Position numbers and translations under genes: made by a program. Source: Entomortierella parvispora (taxonomy: Eukaryota; Mortierellomycota; Mortierellomycetes; Mortierellales; Mortierellaceae). Taken from it: DNA of 64,000 nt. Position 1 is the stretch's first letter; each line of letters begins with the position of its first letter. The notes under the pieces were generated by a model. It saw only the letters and a list, made by a program, of their open reading frames with translations, was not told the DNA's origin and did not search any database. Below, in pieces: positions 36,507 through 47,755 of this stretch. The DNA is taken from contig OY752140.1 in NCBI GenBank assembly GCA_963573315.1, positions 992,001 through 1,056,000 of the forward strand. Direction: 5' to 3'.

Positions 36507-38528
36507 ATGATTACTCCAACATCGTACAATAACACGATCGTATACGACTCTAGTCCGCCTGGTTATTGGGGTCATCCTACGGCATCAGGTATGTTCGGGC
36601 ACGGCAGTTGTGTTCGACAAGAGTTTCTACCCGTTTCACTTTTGTTTCCTAACTGACTTCTTACTTCGCTCTGTCCTTCTCTTCCTCGTGCGCGTAGTTG
36701 GTAAGTCAAGCATTCGTTCTCGATTGCACTGCTGAGCACGGGGGCAGGACAGGAACTTAGGATGATGAGGACAAGAAGAAGGAGGAGGAGGAGGAGGATT
36801 TTTCATATATTTGGCTCACTGTGCACCGGTCAATTTTTTCGAGCACAGGCCAAGGTTCCAAAAGTCATTCAGTGACACAGGTTGGCGAGATGGCTCAATT
36901 CACGTTCTCAAATGGAGTCAAGGATGGGTCATGGGCGCCATGGCAGAAACCATTCCAGCAAACAACAACAACTTCGCACTGCAGGAAGAAGGGAGAAGCG
37001 CAGCGATCTGGGTCCAGAGGCAACAACAAAACGCCTTCTGCTGGCTTTTGGTTTCCGCCGTCAATTCTGTCCGCCAGTGTTACTACTTACTGTTCTCAGT
37101 GACGCAGGGGAGAGAGGACTCTCCCGCTCGTGAGAGAAGGTGTTTGCGGTCGTGTGTTTGTCCGGTTAGGGTGCATGTGCTTGGACGGCATGGGCACGGG
37201 TGGATGGCACGGGTGGATGGCACGAAGCTGCGCGCGTGCAAAACGCGAAGCTGTGTCATTCATGGCACTGAAGGAGCTTGTTCAGCTGCGTTGGGGACAT
37301 GGGATAGGTGTGGAACACGGGTTGTGGAGAAGGCTCTCCGTGGGGTGGATGCGTGGGTGCACTTTTCTTCGCCCCTCGCCCGGAGAATAGGATGCAGCAC
37401 CATCACGCTTGAAACACAATGTGGATTCATCCTGCAACAACACCAAAGAGACAGCTTTCTTGGCCAGGAAGAGGGGGACAATTGCTCTCGTGTCCACTCA
37501 CACTTTCGTGCGACCAGAGGTTGCTTCTTGTGGTGGACTGTGCTTGCGTTCTTCTGACCTTGGTTTTGAGTCGTCGATTGCTCTGATCCGCAGCATCCGC
37601 ATTCTCCCCACCCAATTTTCCCCCCTGGTCTTTTAGACAAAGGCTAACGTCCACACGACGTTTTTGCTCTACCCCTTGCACCCTGGCCTTTGTTTATCTG
37701 ATTCAACAAATGCATGACTGATCTAATGACTAATAGTTGGTTGTTTGTAATATCTCTTTTGGAACAATAGACTGGTGCGAAAGCAACTATGCAAAGTCAC
37801 ACTACATCGCAGAGTTTTTCAACTCTCTGTCGTCTTTTTCCATGATCTTGGTCGGTCTCGCGGGCATGTACCTCCACTGGGATTTCGAGAAGCGCTTCGT
37901 GCTAACGTTTGCCTCGATTGTTGTCGTCGGCATTGGCTCGATTGCGTTCCACGGCACTTTGCTCTTTCCTCTTCAAATGTTGGATGAGGTCCCCATGGTG
38001 TACTCGTGTCTAACCCTGGTCTACTGTTGCGTCGAGAACCGGCCCTATCGGCGGTACGGACCCTGGTTTCCGATCAGCATTGCTCTATATGGTCTGTTGA
38101 CGACCGTAATCATGCTCTACGCTGGGCCCGATAACCACTTGCTCGAATTCGTGGTTTTTCAGTCTTCGTTTGCGTTCGTGGTCCTGGTGGTCTTGTCTCA
38201 TATCATCAAGATCTATGGTAGTCTCCAAGATGATTCAATCAAGCGTATGTGGACTTTTACAGGAGCTATGGCTGCTGTCGGATACGGATATTGGAACATC
38301 GACTTTAGAATGTGCGCTCTCATGCAAAATTTGCCATTTGGCCTCTGGAACCCTCAGTTCCATGCCTGGTGGCACGCTCTGGCCTCGACGAGCTCTTACA
38401 TGGTCTGTATGTTGGTTTGCTACAACCGTGCAGAGAACTTGGACCGCAAGCCTCAAATCAAATGGAAAGCCGGCGTCCTCCCTTACGTAGTTGCCCAAGA
38501 GCTTCGAAGCAAGCCCAAGTCTTGCTAA
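36507..38528 (+). CDS. Alkaline ceramidase (ACER/Ypc1 family)
   Basis: Three exons (36507-36588, 36698-36700, 37771-38528) encode 280 residues. The enzyme splits ceramide or phytoceramide into a sphingoid base and fatty acid in the ER or Golgi membrane. The start shows the family signature GYWG...DWCESNYAKSHYIAEF, and seven membrane helices follow. Zn ligands are visible as His89 (IAFHGTLLF) and His226/His230 (FHAWWHALA), with Asp100 in QMLDEVPM. The length matches known enzymes (265-316 residues). Exon 2 is only 3 nt: with it the spacing WG-x6-DWCE equals that of yeast and human enzymes. Intron 2 is 1070 nt, unusually long here. A continuous frame from 37737 would read through the acceptor and lacks the GYWG part, so I reject it. 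Confidence 0.9.
36698..36700 (+). other. 3-nt microexon of the alkaline ceramidase
   Basis: TTG sits between a long pyrimidine-rich acceptor (ctcttcctcgtgcgcgtag) and a consensus GTAAGT donor. Both junctions are phase 1, so it adds Val28 and restores the family spacing between GYWG and DWCE. Confidence 0.7.
36701..37770 (+). other. 1.07 kb intron 2 of the ceramidase gene
   Basis: This intron starts with GTAAGTC and ends in ggaacaatag, with ctaatgactaatag branch-like sequence just upstream. Open frames at 36811-37557 inside it have no recognisable features. It might hide an unannotated element, but I see none. Confidence 0.55.
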
Positions 38529-38838
38529 AAATCCAACCTTTGACGCCTTGGCTTGGTGTACAATAATAAATCCTAATAACTTACTTCTGCTGAGGAGCAC
38601 GTACTTTGTTGTTGCCAGGACACTTACTGTCTTGGCCAGGAGAGACATTCAGTATGCATCGGATTGCGGATCGGTCATAGATACAAGAGTTGGTATTGTA
38701 ATCTTGAGCAAGACAGGAGATGTTGTGCATATTGTCTCGTTCTAATAATTCTAGCATGCAATGTCTTATGACACGTAAATTATATTGTACAGGATGGATG
38801 AATAAGATGGAATACGGGGCATAGGAAAGGGTGATAGT

Positions 38839-40734
38839 CTATGGGTTTGCTGTCATGGATGTAGCAGCGGAGGGGGATGACGAGTTTATGACAGAGACGC
38901 CTGCTGATGCCGCAGATGGGGAGGTAGCCATAATTTCACGAGAGCCATTGCTGTTACGTTGATGATGCCCGGACTCTTTGCCGTTATTTGACCGTCCACC
39001 TGACTTGCTGCCATTGCTGCGATGGTGACGCTCATGACGCTCATGTCTTTCCTGATGATGATGGTGGTGATTATGGTGAGATGAGGATCGGAGAGTCGAA
39101 GATGTCGAGTCAGCTGTTGAGGCATCGGTTTGTTCTTGGTCAATCTCCTTTTCTAGCTCTTCCAATTGACCAAGAACGAGCCCTACTAGATGGTCTTGGC
39201 GATCAACATCCCAATTTGCTCGCTCCAATTCAAATCGAGACTTCCGTCGTGCTTCCATCAATCGATCTTCCTCTAAACGCAACTTCTTGGTGTCATCCCT
39301 ATGTCTCTGGATGTCCTGCTCTAATTCTGGTGCCCAGGAGAGCTTTGTGACATCAAGCACGCCACTCATGATCTGCTGTTGCTGTTGTTGTAGAAGTTGC
39401 TGTGGTGCCAATTGTGTTGATGAGCCTTGGTTTCCTGATCCTAGAGCAGCTCCTCCAGGCCCATGGTAAGATGACATAGATGAGGACGGTCCCGATCCTG
39501 GTACTCCTCTATAAGGGCTTGATGAATAGCCGTTCGGACCTCCGTTCGTAATGACCCCAAGATTCGATGAGGAATGAGATGTAGTGAGGATGGGCACGGG
39601 TCCGGATGTTGGGATGTTGGATGGAGGAGCTGCCTTTGCGAAGGGACCACCGCCACTACCGGGAGGGCCGTTTCTAACGGCCTGGAGCATATCCCTATCT
39701 CCCCTTTCTCTCTCCCGTTCCCGTTCTCGTTCTCGTTCCCGCTCCCGATCTCGAATCTCGCGGTCTCGTTCCCGCTCCCGTAGCTCCCGTTCTCGTTCTC
39801 GCTCGATACGTTCTCTGTCTCTGTCTCTATCGCGTAGCTCCCGCTCTCGCATCATTCGGTCGCGATCTCGCTCTCGTTCGCGCTCACGATCTCGCATCTC
39901 ACGCTCCCTGTCTCTGTCTCTGATGTCAAGTTCGTATTCTGGGATTTGCCCTGGCTCAGGCAGCGGAGACGCAGGGTTCTGGGTCCCCTGTGGGGAAGAA
40001 GATAGCCCCTCTATTGACGATGATCCTGCTGGGGCTGTTATCGTCGTTGACGTCGGAGCCGCTGGTGCTGCTGATGCTGGCGCCCTAGAAGGTGAGGCTC
40101 CTCTTGATCTTGAGGCCGCGGGTCCTGCAGAGGCTGCGGACGTCAATTGAGGAGGGATAGGTCTCCGGGCTGGTGGTGGAGGAGGGTGCGCATGGGGAAG
40201 GCGAAGCTGATTGTGGGGAGAGGGCGACTGATATGATGAAGACGATGATCCATAGTGTGATGGAGGGTATCGAGAAGGAGGCGGTCCACCGACAAGTCCA
40301 AGGGGGCCCGGAGATGCCGCACTTGCATGTCTAGATCGTGGAGGTGGAGGTGAGGGTCGATATGGGTGATAATCACCTCCTCCGCCTCCGCGCCCATAGT
40401 AGTCCCTGTCGCTGCCTCTGTAATATGGGTGATGGTCCCGACTGCTTGAGCCATAGTAGGGAGGTGAGCGATGGGAAGAGCCGCCCCCTCCACTGCCACC
40501 GCCTCCACCGCCTCCCCTGTAATGTGAATCGCGATGGTAATCACTCGGAGGAAGACCATAGCCAGACTCGCCCAGCGGGGAGCGGGATCTAGGTCGGCCG
40601 CCAATTCCGCCGAGCGGGCCAGAGTGGGTGCCGTTGGGTCCAGAGGGTCCAGTGGGCTCTGAGTAGCGCTCTGAAGATGAGCCGCGACGGGGCTCTGGTA
40701 CTGACCGCGAGGAATAGGGGCCGTGTCGATCCAT
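38839..40734 (-). CDS. Mixed-charge disordered protein with C-terminal coiled coil (Lge1-like?)
   Basis: One exon gives 631 residues. The N-terminal 130 residues are rich in Tyr, Arg, Gly and Ser (for example DYHRDSHYRGGGGG), a sticker-type disordered region. Residues about 272-348 are almost pure Arg-Asp/Arg-Glu dipeptides, like splicing or nuclear-speckle proteins. Near 460-530 a predicted coiled coil (ELEQDIQRHRDDTKKLRLEEDR onward to LGQLEELEKEIDQ) is followed by His- and Ser-rich tails. A Tyr/Arg-rich disordered arm plus a short terminal coiled coil is the plan of yeast Lge1, which forms condensates and recruits Bre1 for H2B ubiquitination. That likeness is architectural only. An RNA-processing protein is the main alternative. 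Confidence 0.6.
   Translation of the reverse strand: MDRHGPYSSRSVPEPRRGSSSERYSEPTGPSGPNGTHSGPLGGIGGRPRSRSPLGESGYGLPPSDYHRDSHYRGGGGGGGSGGGGSSHRSPPYYGSSSRDHHPYYRGSDRDYYGRGGGGGDYHPYRPSPPPPRSRHASAASPGPLGLVGGPPPSRYPPSHYGSSSSSYQSPSPHNQLRLPHAHPPPPPARRPIPPQLTSAASAGPAASRSRGASPSRAPASAAPAAPTSTTITAPAGSSSIEGLSSSPQGTQNPASPLPEPGQIPEYELDIRDRDREREMRDRERERERDRDRMMRERELRDRDRDRERIERERERELRERERDREIRDRERERERERERERERGDRDMLQAVRNGPPGSGGGPFAKAAPPSNIPTSGPVPILTTSHSSSNLGVITNGGPNGYSSSPYRGVPGSGPSSSMSSYHGPGGAALGSGNQGSSTQLAPQQLLQQQQQQIMSGVLDVTKLSWAPELEQDIQRHRDDTKKLRLEEDRLMEARRKSRFELERANWDVDRQDHLVGLVLGQLEELEKEIDQEQTDASTADSTSSTLRSSSHHNHHHHHQERHERHERHHRSNGSKSGGRSNNGKESGHHQRNSNGSREIMATSPSAASAGVSVINSSSPSAATSMTANP
39711..39920 (-). 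repeat. Arg-Glu/Arg-Asp coding repeat
   Basis: Imperfect hexanucleotide repeats encode alternating Arg and Glu/Asp in the Lge1-like protein. Confidence 0.85.
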
Positions 40735-41119
40735 GATGTGAGGATTGAAGGGTGCGATGAATGCAATGTGAAGTCTTTTTTTTTAAATTAACTAAATGTG
40801 TGCAATGCACTGGTCTTGCGACGGAAATTAATTCGGTGGCGTAACAATCACGTGCCTCTAGACTGGCAGCCGCCAGCAGGAAGCGCGCTGTCGGCACAAC
40901 AGCCTTCCGTCTCTCGCGACATTGTAAGCCGACCTTGCACCTCTCGCTGCATTTGCGCGCTGACTGAGTTGCTGGCGTCGCCGGTCTCGCTGAAGCACCA
41001 GGAGATATCAGGAGGGGAAGGGGTAAGTTTTGTGGTGCACGGGAGAAAGAGAGACAGAGAGACATAAAGGCAGAGAGACAGAGAGAGTGGAGAGACAGAG
41101 AGAAGAGAGACAGAGAGAC

Positions 41120-41181
41120 GGACAGAATGAGAGAAAGAGAAAGAGAAAGAGAAAGAGAAAGAGAAAGAGAAAGAGAGGGGC

Positions 41182-41212
<31 letters not shown>
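41120..41212. repeat. (GAGAAA)n and (GA)n microsatellite
   Basis: About nine GAGAAA-like units are followed by a pure GA run. Confidence 0.9.
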
Positions 41213-41216
<4 letters not shown>

Positions 41217-41274
41217 TGTGTACAGTACAGCTCTCAGAGATTATTGCAATCGCTTGTCCGCGCGCTGCAAGATC

Positions 41275-41299
41275 AAAAAAAAAAAAAAAAAAAAAAAAA
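41275..41299. repeat. A25 run
   Basis: This homopolymer lies in the upstream region of the TBC gene. Confidence 0.9.
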
Positions 41300-41618
41300 C
41301 GCATGGGATCCGCGAGGCAAGGGTGGACCACACTCGCAGTCGAACGGCTCTTTCCTCATCATCTGTCGTCCTTCGGTTCTCATCCTTCCTTCTTTTCCTT
41401 CTCATCCTTCTCTCTCATCTCTCCTTCTCCCGTTCTCCCCCTCCCTCTCTTGTCCCTCCCCCTCTTGTCCCTCCCCCGCTTCCTCCCCCTCTCCGCACCT
41501 GGTTTCACACTTCTCCGCGCGTGGGCCTCTCCTCAAACAGCAACGCTCCTCGTTGAACCATCCTCACGCGTCTCTGTCTGTACCCTTCAGACACACACAC
41601 TCTTTTCTCGAGGTCGAT

Positions 41619-44600
41619 ATGGCTGCTACAACGGCCAACACCTCGTCTCCATCGCCTTCATCCCTTTCTTCCTGTAAGTGGACCCTCCCATACATACACA
41701 CACACACACACACACACACATTCGCACACCTCGCGGAATGTGTTGTGCGTCTTGAAGCAGCTGTGCTCATTCAGCCGGACTCTGGCTTTGTGCACCCTTG
41801 TTCAACATTGGTCAAAGTGAGCGGAGACGAGGTTCATCAAACCTGGATGCAGAGAGTAGGCAGGAAAGGAGAGCGCCCGTCGCGCCGTAGCGGTCTTGAC
41901 CTTTGAGTCCTCCCGCCTCCTGGATCCATCTCTCCTTCTCGTCCTCCCTGTCTCCTGCTTCTGCTGGCCCTTTTGTGGCCCTGTCCCTGAACGCGACCCT
42001 AACCTGATGAGTTGACCCAACTCCTCCCGCCCTCCGCTGGATCCCGCCTTTGCTATTGTTTTTCTGTCCTTCGGCTGGGAATAGCGCCATGCATGGTAGT
42101 CTTTGATCAATGGTGGAGCTTCTTCTTCCAGTCAGTTTTCAACCTCCACTCAGTCCAACGTCTTTAGGAGCTTGTGCAAAACAAACGACGCAGGTTCCCG
42201 GATTTAAGAGTTAGAGTTTTTTTTTCCCTGTCCTTTGGAGTTTTTGCCGCTCCCGCACCCTGTCCGTCGTTCGCCCTCTGCTGGGATCTGGGAGAGGAGT
42301 GGGAATGGAGGAACAAAAAACACAGGGAGGAAACCCCGCTCACTCTCCAGCCAGCGCAAGAAAACTAAACCAAGCTAAACCTGGTCTCGATCCTCATCTA
42401 CTCGCTTGTTTTCCGCTTGTCCCATCATAAATATAGATCCTCTTAAGCAAAAGTCGGCTGCTGACGACGAGGACCACGTCGCTTCCTTCAAGAGAATGCT
42501 TGATGATATCCTTGACAATGCCTCTTCCGAGTCACTCTCCCACGGACTAGAGTCAAGTCTCAATGGTCCCCACAGGTTCGGTGCCGGCGCTGCCTCGTCC
42601 ACCTTCCTTTCCTCGCCCTCGGCCGCCGCCAGTCGTGCCAGACTCAACAACAACACCACCCTAGCCTACTTGCTACCACAACCAAAGGGCCACTTCTCAA
42701 AGATAAAGAGCGGGCACAGCCGATCAGAGCTGTCATCAGACAATGCCGTCGATTCAGACCTGCTACACAAACTTGAGGAACAGAACAGCATGTTGCCTCC
42801 ACAGGTAAAAATATACTGCCGTCCTGTGCATCCACACTGCCTCTCGTTGTTTGGATTATTATTACATCGGGTCTTGTGTTCGAATGCAGGAACAGAAGAA
42901 CATGCTCGGGCAGTGATGATAGGAGACGGTGTTTATCAAAAAAAAAAAAAAAAAAATGGGCGGCGTGTTCACTCTCGTTTCTTTTCCCTTCTTTTTTCCG
43001 CCTCTAGGACTCGACGTCGTTTCTGTTGGCGCGCTTGGAAAGACAAAATGGACTCTTGGACACTGACCCCAAGTCAATCTGTATCGAATCCAACATACTC
43101 AAAGGCAATCTCAGTACCCTCCACCGCCTCATTGCGGACTCGACTACGCTCAACAGCCCGAATTCAGGAACTGTTGACCCAATGTCTTCATTGGCCACAG
43201 TACTCGAACCTCAGGCTGGCGACGAGGAAATTGACTGGGAGTTCTGGGGAATGCTTGTCCAAGACTACAACGCCGTGGCCAGCAAGCTGCCCCATCTTTT
43301 ATCCGCAAGAGTGCGTCAAGGGTTGCCTTCCAAGCTTCGAGGCCTAATTTGGCAGTCCATGTCACAGGCCTCATCCACCTATCTCGAAACCATGTATACC
43401 CAGCTGCTGAAGGAGCACTCGCCTTACGAACGCATCATCCAGCGTGATCTCGCCCGTACATTCCCCCAGATCGACATGTTCAAGGAGGACGGCGGAAAAG
43501 GTCAGGAGATGCTCGGTAATATCTTGAAGGCCTATTCCTTGTACGATCCTCACGTCGGCTACTGTCAAGGTCTTGGATTTTTGGTTGGACCATTGCTTAT
43601 GAATGTAAGTTGTCTACTGAATGAAGTGCACGATATTCCAAGCAGACAACTTACTTTTACTTCTTTTACTCCCTTTGCGTCTGAAAAAAATAGATGGATG
43701 AAAAGGAGGCCTTTTGCGTTTTTGTACGCCTAATGGAGACATATGACATGAGAACAATGTTCACGCTCAATATGGAGGGACTTCAACTTCGATTATACCA
43801 ATTCTCGGCTTTGCTTTCTGAACACCTCCCGATGCTGCACGCCCACTTGTCCTTCCACTCGATTCATGCGGCAATGTACGCCTCGCAGTGGTTCTTGTCC
43901 CTCTTTGCCTATACCTATCCGCTCCCCTTGGTTTTGCGAATCTACGACGTGGTGTTTACGGAGGGCGCCCCTGAAACCATTATGCGCGTCGCGGTGGCGT
44001 TTTTGAAAAAGAATGAGGAAAAGCTGATGCAGCTACAAGAGTTTGAGGACTTGCTAGAGGTCCTATCCTCAAAGCTATACGACGTTTATGATGATAACGC
44101 AGGAAGCGTGATTAAGGATGCAATGGCCCTCTCGTCCGAGATCTCCAAGGATAAGCTCGATTCACTTGCTATGGCCTACTTGGCGGAACTTGAGGACCAA
44201 CAGAAGAGAGCAGGCGAAGTCACCAGCAAGCGGTTTAGGGATCGATTTGGTTCCTCCAAATCCAAGTCAGAAGAACCCAAGGCGGCACAATTATCCCAAA
44301 AAAAGTCATCACCAAAGTTGAAACGCGGCGGCAGCCGCCTCTCCATTGCCGCGTCTTTTGGCTCTTCAGCCAACCTAGCCTTGAACGATGACGAGGAGGA
44401 GACTTCTGAGGCAACAGTTCAGCAGAAATCCATCAACGCAGATGCTATGTTGCTGGAACAGATCCAAGATCTTGCCAAGGCGCTCTCTTCTCTCCAGAGG
44501 GACCATGTGGAGGTCACCGAAAGTCTGGTTTCCGCCAAGATGGAAAAGATGCAGTATATGGAAGAAATGGATGTTTTGCGCAAGAAAGTGGCAGACATGG

Positions 44601-45736
44601 AACGACAGCAGAATAGGGCATCTATGATGAGCGCGATGGCCCCCTCAGTCATGAGCGACACTGCTTCGTCTGTGACGATGTCTTCGCCCCGTACACTGGT
44701 ACACGAGGATGGAAAGATGATGTCTGATCGTGCCAGTTCTACCTGGTCCACGCACTCTCAAGAGGACGGGGCTGAAGATCAGACAATTCAAGATTCCAAG
44801 GCGTCATCAATCTCTTCCCTCGGCGGAGGAAATGAAGAATTAGCCCACCGTCTCGCTCTAACAGAGCGCGAACTTGCCCACGTTACTGCCGAGTTGGTCC
44901 ACGCGAAGGTTTCAGTTATGGAGGCCATGAATGAGGTCGAGTCACAGCGTCAAAAGACCCAGACAATCGAGAGCGTGCTCATGGACTCCAGGGAAGCCGT
45001 CGTCATGCTCCAGGAACAACAGGTTGTCCTACAAAACACAAAGATGGAGATGGCCATGGAAATGGATGGTCTTCGTCACGATCGTGACACTTTTGAGCGT
45101 GATTTGAATGTGATGCGACAGCAGTTTGAAGAAACGAAGCGGCTGTGGCTTGAAGGCCAGGTTGAGCGCCATTCCCTCCAGGAGAAGGTCAAGGAACTCG
45201 AGATGAACGCTGCTTTTGCGGCTTCAAACGGAAACAACAGTCTGGGCAGAGGTCGTAGCTACAGAAAGTCTTTGGGTGAAACCGCAGTGTTGAACATGAT
45301 GACTTCCAGGAGCGGATCGCCATCACCCAGGTCTTCGACCCAGATGACTTTGGTGTCTGAGGAGGGCAACAGAGCCGCACCTTTGTCTCCAACAGAGCAG
45401 TACCGCCGTGGATCGGACGAATCAACAGAGAATGGAAGTGGATATCGCCAGATGGCGCCCCGTGGTAGTTCAGACACACTGAGCTCTACCGTTTCTGGCC
45501 GAGAGTCGACTTCCTCTGCTCGGCCTCCGGCCATGGTCCGAAAAGGATGGCCCAGTGAAAAGGCAGCGAATTCGGGCGTAGTGCCGACCTCCCCTGTTAC
45601 GAGTGCCTTTGGTACGCGCAAGTTCATGGTGGCGCCGACTGAGAGCACCGAGACCAAGTTGAAGAGGAGTCAGTCAACGCGTAATAGTATGTTCGGCGGT
45701 CTGAGTTTCCGCCGTTCAAACAGCGAGATCTCATAG
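41619..45736 (+). CDS. TBC-domain Rab GTPase-activating protein (Gyp5/EVI5-like)
   Basis: Four exons (41619-41673, 42437-42804, 43008-43604, 43694-45736) encode 1020 residues. TBC proteins speed up GTP hydrolysis by Rab GTPases and so control vesicle traffic. The TBC domain spans about 243-455: GLPSKLRGLIWQSM, then IIQRDLARTFPQ with arginine finger R291 (IxxDxxR), GNILKAYSLYDPHVGYCQG with glutamine finger Q328, and a final block around LRIYDVVFTEG. About 380 residues upstream are absent compared with nothing known; the N-terminal 240 are mostly disordered. Behind the domain, coiled coils occupy about 590-660 and 730-860, as in Gyp5/EVI5, and a Ser-rich basic tail ends the protein. Intron 1 is 763 nt with a (CA)n repeat; intron 2 holds an A19 run. 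Confidence 0.9.
41695..41721. repeat. (CA)n microsatellite in intron 1 of the TBC gene
   Basis: About 12 CA units start 20 nt after the donor of intron 1. Confidence 0.9.
42938..42956. repeat. A19 run inside an intron
   Basis: This homopolymer lies in intron 2 of the TBC gene. Confidence 0.9.
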
Positions 45737-47606
45737 CGAGCGAGCAAGTGAGGCATGATGGTTCATGCAAGTCCGTCAGTCAGTCTTTCAGCTAGTCAGT
45801 CACTCAGTTTGTCAGTCCGTCGGACAGTCAGTCCTTCCTTCCTGTCGCGATGGTGCTCTACTTTATTCCTGTTATCTTTGTCACATAGTACCTTTCTATC
45901 TATCCTGCACCTCCGTGCGGGAATATGTCCTCCTTCATTCTTTACTTCTTTTGTTTGCTATCATTGAATAACTATCTTTCCAAAATATACACTGCTCGTT
46001 GCAATCGTTCTCCACGGCACCGAGTGAAACGCAGCCTGTCGATGCTGTGAACACAATTGTTGTGTTTGTTTGTTTGGCGGAGAACGGGAGTTGGTTGACT
46101 GAGTGCACAAACAGAGACAATAATGACTGCCGAGTACGTGCCACACAGCACAGCATGTACGTGGCGTCATCCTCGGAATATGGAAATCCTTGAGAGAAGG
46201 TTGAGTGGGGTTGGGTTTGAGCAGAAAGAGAGAGAAAGAGGGAGGAAAGGAGGGGAATCGAATATTCTTTATCAGTCGCAGATTCGCAGATTCGCAGATC
46301 TCGCCTCGAGAAACGGGTGCCAGCGAGAATTTCTTTCGATGGAAAAGAGAAGATCAAAGTGGGTCGTCAACGACGTCCTTGGTCTTGTCTGCAGAGAAGC
46401 TCCCTCACTTCGATTTCCCTGCGTTCGCCGGTGTCTTGGATTCCAAAAAGGGCATGAGGGTTTGTCTCTCCAATCTCAGCCCAGGAGCGGGACAGAGACT
46501 GCACCCTGCTGCAGCCAACCAGACTCGAGTTCCCAGGGGCAACCGAACCAGCAACCGACGATTGGCCAAGATTGATCCATCCTAGCAGGGTCGTTTGTGC
46601 GTGGTTCGGTGCAGGGAACATTTCCCTTTGTTTGTCATTTCTCCTTTGTTGGTCCCTGCCTGACTTTCCGTTAGCCCATCTCGCCCCTTCCTTTTCTTTT
46701 CTTTTTTTTTTTTTTTTTTTTTTTTTTTGGCTGGTCCTTCCTTTGTCCGTCTTCACAGACAATGTTGTTTTCTCATTTATAGTTACTGCAGCCAGGCTGC
46801 AGCCTGCCTGGTTGACGTAAAAACCCAGTCTTAGAGCAAGATGCCGTAGCCTGGATCAAACAGCGGTCGTGCTTCGGCACCTAGGGTTCCTTCTATGTAG
46901 AACCGTATGCAAACCAATCGCACTCAATCCAAGTCATTCTCCTCTGGGGCTCTACAGTAGTCCCGAAGCAAGTCTCAAGCGGGGGGCCGTCCAGTGACAT
47001 CAACTCGACTGTGCGGGGTCTCGGTTCCTTTGGGATTTGTTTGTCTTACGTCTGCCCATGGTGACACCCGTTCCCGGGAACACAAAGAATTCACCATCCT
47101 CAAATTCAGGAACAAAAGGGCGCTCGCAGAGACACTCGAAGTTTCGCTTCTCTCTTCGGAGTCCACTGTGTGCAACAGATCGGCGCCCGCGAGTCCTTGT
47201 CCACTGCGCTCTGTTTAGAATCCTCCATTCACCCAGCAAACAACGCAGCTAGGCCTCATTGGGTCTCTCCATCTGGGCTGGCGGTCCTTGGGAAAGAAAA
47301 AAAAGGGTAGAGCTTTTCTTCTGCACGCGCTGACTTCTTTTTACCCTCTTCATTTTCTTTCCTTCCCTCCCCGCTCTCTGTCGCTTTTTGCTCAACATCT
47401 TCGATCTCCACCCACATCTCACTGCTCACACACAACACCCTCACAAGAACAAACAGATCGAACCACCTCAACCACTCACATCAACCTTACTCCTTCACTT
47501 CTTACCCGTTCGTGTACTCCAGCCTCCCTCTTCTCCACCCCTCTCCCCTTACTTCCCTTTTCCTCGACCTCATATCTTTGACCAATCGGCCCGCCGTGAA
47601 TATTGG
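45737..47606. other. Intergenic between TBC and forkhead genes
   Basis: This region has a CAGT-rich tetranucleotide stretch right after the TBC stop (45773-45830), a T27 run at 46702-46728 and C/T-rich sequence from 47330. Frames here are short and unlike known proteins. No RNA gene is recognisable; a small GTGC-TTCG-GCAC hairpin near 46868-46880 is noted under rejected items. Confidence 0.5.
46702..46728. repeat. T27 run
   Basis: This homopolymer lies in the intergenic space upstream of the forkhead gene. Confidence 0.9.
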
Positions 47607-47689
47607 GTAAGTGCTGCACATGATCAGTGCAGATGCCCTTCCAGTCTGTCTTCTACTGTGTGGACGATAGGTTGCCTTCGTACAACTAC

Positions 47690-47715
47690 AAATTCAACAA
47701 CAACAATAACAGCAA

Positions 47716-47747
<32 letters not shown>

Positions 47748-47755
47748 ACAACAGC
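47690..47755. repeat. CAA/CAG triplet repeat (non-coding?)
   Basis: About 20 CAR/AAY triplets lie within the upstream region of the forkhead gene. It could encode Asn or Ser/Gln in some frames, but no surrounding gene is visible. Confidence 0.7.

Larger units (their letters stand above)
40735..41618. promoter_or_regulatory. Bidirectional promoter with GA/GAAA microsatellites
   Basis: 884 bp lie between the divergent Lge1-like and TBC genes. (GAGAAA)n and (GA)n tracts fill 41044-41212, an A25 run is at 41275-41299, and 41380-41500 is C/T-rich. No TATA box is clear. A long frame through the repeat is an artefact of the repeat. Confidence 0.55.

Noticed and set aside
36811-37557. A 248-residue open frame inside ceramidase intron 2
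   Set aside because: It has no recognisable motif, overlaps three other open frames of similar length, and the intron boundaries are supported by the conserved protein on both sides.
37737-37770. Ceramidase start at 37737 (MVVCNISFGT...)
   Set aside because: The triplet there is not needed: it lacks the conserved GYWG segment, which is supplied by an upstream exon ending in a good donor, with a microexon that restores family spacing.
41030-41906. Long plus-strand frames through 41.0-41.9 kb
   Set aside because: They read through GA/GAAA microsatellites and an A25 run (Arg/Glu and Lys runs). The true start of the TBC gene is at 41619, inside the region.
46865-46882. GTGC-TTCG-GCAC hairpin reminiscent of the 5' stem of U6 snRNA
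   Set aside because: None of the invariant U6 sequence (ACAGAGA box, downstream stem) follows, and there is no pol III terminator at a fitting distance.
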